Assembly: GCA_014904985.1 (NCBI GenBank)
Contig: MU128922.1
Coordinates: 346,658-361,514 of the forward strand
Length of the DNA stretch: 14,857 nt
Direction of reading: 5' to 3'
DNA from: Hydnum rufescens UP504
Taxonomy: Eukaryota; Basidiomycota; Agaricomycetes; Cantharellales; Hydnaceae
Shown one piece after another: positions 14,735 to 14,857 of this stretch. The notes under the pieces are model-generated. The model ran no database searches and was not told the DNA's origin. It was given only the letters and a program-made list of their open reading frames with translations. A program made the position numbers and the translations under genes. Numbering within the stretch: position 1 is the stretch's first letter; each line of letters begins with the position of its first letter.

Positions 14735-14751
14735 CTGTGACGAGGGCACCA
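14735..14751 (-). other. Primer-binding site of the outer Ty3/Gypsy element
   Basis: The minus strand reads TGGTGCCCTCGTCACAG, starting six bases after the LTR end. It begins with the TGG complementary to tRNA CCA. The partner tRNA is not identified. Its place between LTR and gag supports the orientation. Confidence 0.55.
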
Positions 14752-14757
14752 AACAAA

Positions 14758-14857
14758 TGTAAACACAAATAATTCTGGCTAAGTCCAGTGTAAGTCCAGC
14801 TAAGTCCACAAGAATCCGGGCAAGAATGAGATAAGGAGGTTAGGGATGTCGGAGGAG
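14758..14857 (-). repeat. 5' LTR of the outer Ty3/Gypsy element (partial)
   Basis: The minus strand ends this LTR with TTGTGTTTACA at 14758. It is followed by a short T-rich spacer and the primer-binding site. The other end lies beyond the right edge, and the matching 3' LTR would lie left of base 1, so the LTR cannot be confirmed by a second copy here. The GTCCA-GCTAAGTCC words at 14779-14809 are a small internal repeat. Confidence 0.65.

Overview
The window is a nest of transposable elements with no host gene that I can support. It suggests a filamentous fungus, most likely a basidiomycete (Agaricomycete-like). The reasons are the style of the chromodomain Ty3/Gypsy Gag-Pol proteins, the Gag type with a CCHC knuckle, and TGA stops and CpG loss that look like methylation or RIP-type damage. 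The species cannot be named from sequence alone.

Three layers are visible. Layer 1, the oldest, is a minus-strand Ty3/Gypsy element split into two parts. The right part (12491-14857) holds a partial 5' LTR, the primer-binding site, gag, protease and the start of reverse transcriptase. The left part (1-2635) holds the rest of RT, RNase H, integrase and the start of a chromodomain; its 3' LTR lies beyond base 1. It is broken by in-frame TGA codons and several frameshifts.

Layer 2 is a DNA element with terminal inverted repeats (2636-12490), inserted in the RT gene between perfect 8-bp target duplications (GGATTTGG). Removing the element and one duplication restores the RT reading frame. Its own DNA is only about 1.7 kb, has no transposase, and is almost free of CpG. 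It is built from repeats rich in AGCAGCTGCT: a subterminal unit of about 160 bp, a tRNA-derived SINE-like head, a 117-bp repeat carrying CCCTAA runs, and an 18-bp minisatellite.

Layer 3, the youngest, is a minus-strand LTR retroelement (2870-11019) inside layer 2. Its two 1.2-kb LTRs are about 98% identical. Its internal region holds one very long ancestral reading frame (9718 to about 4125, about 1,860 codons). This frame starts with a Gag domain, then a CCHC knuckle and a retropepsin-like region that lacks the catalytic D-[ST]-G. Where pol should be, it carries a series of diverged repeated modules with no recognisable RT, RNase H or integrase. Only three TGA codons, one frameshift and one late TAA interrupt it. 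This Gag-plus-module element is the most unusual object in the window.
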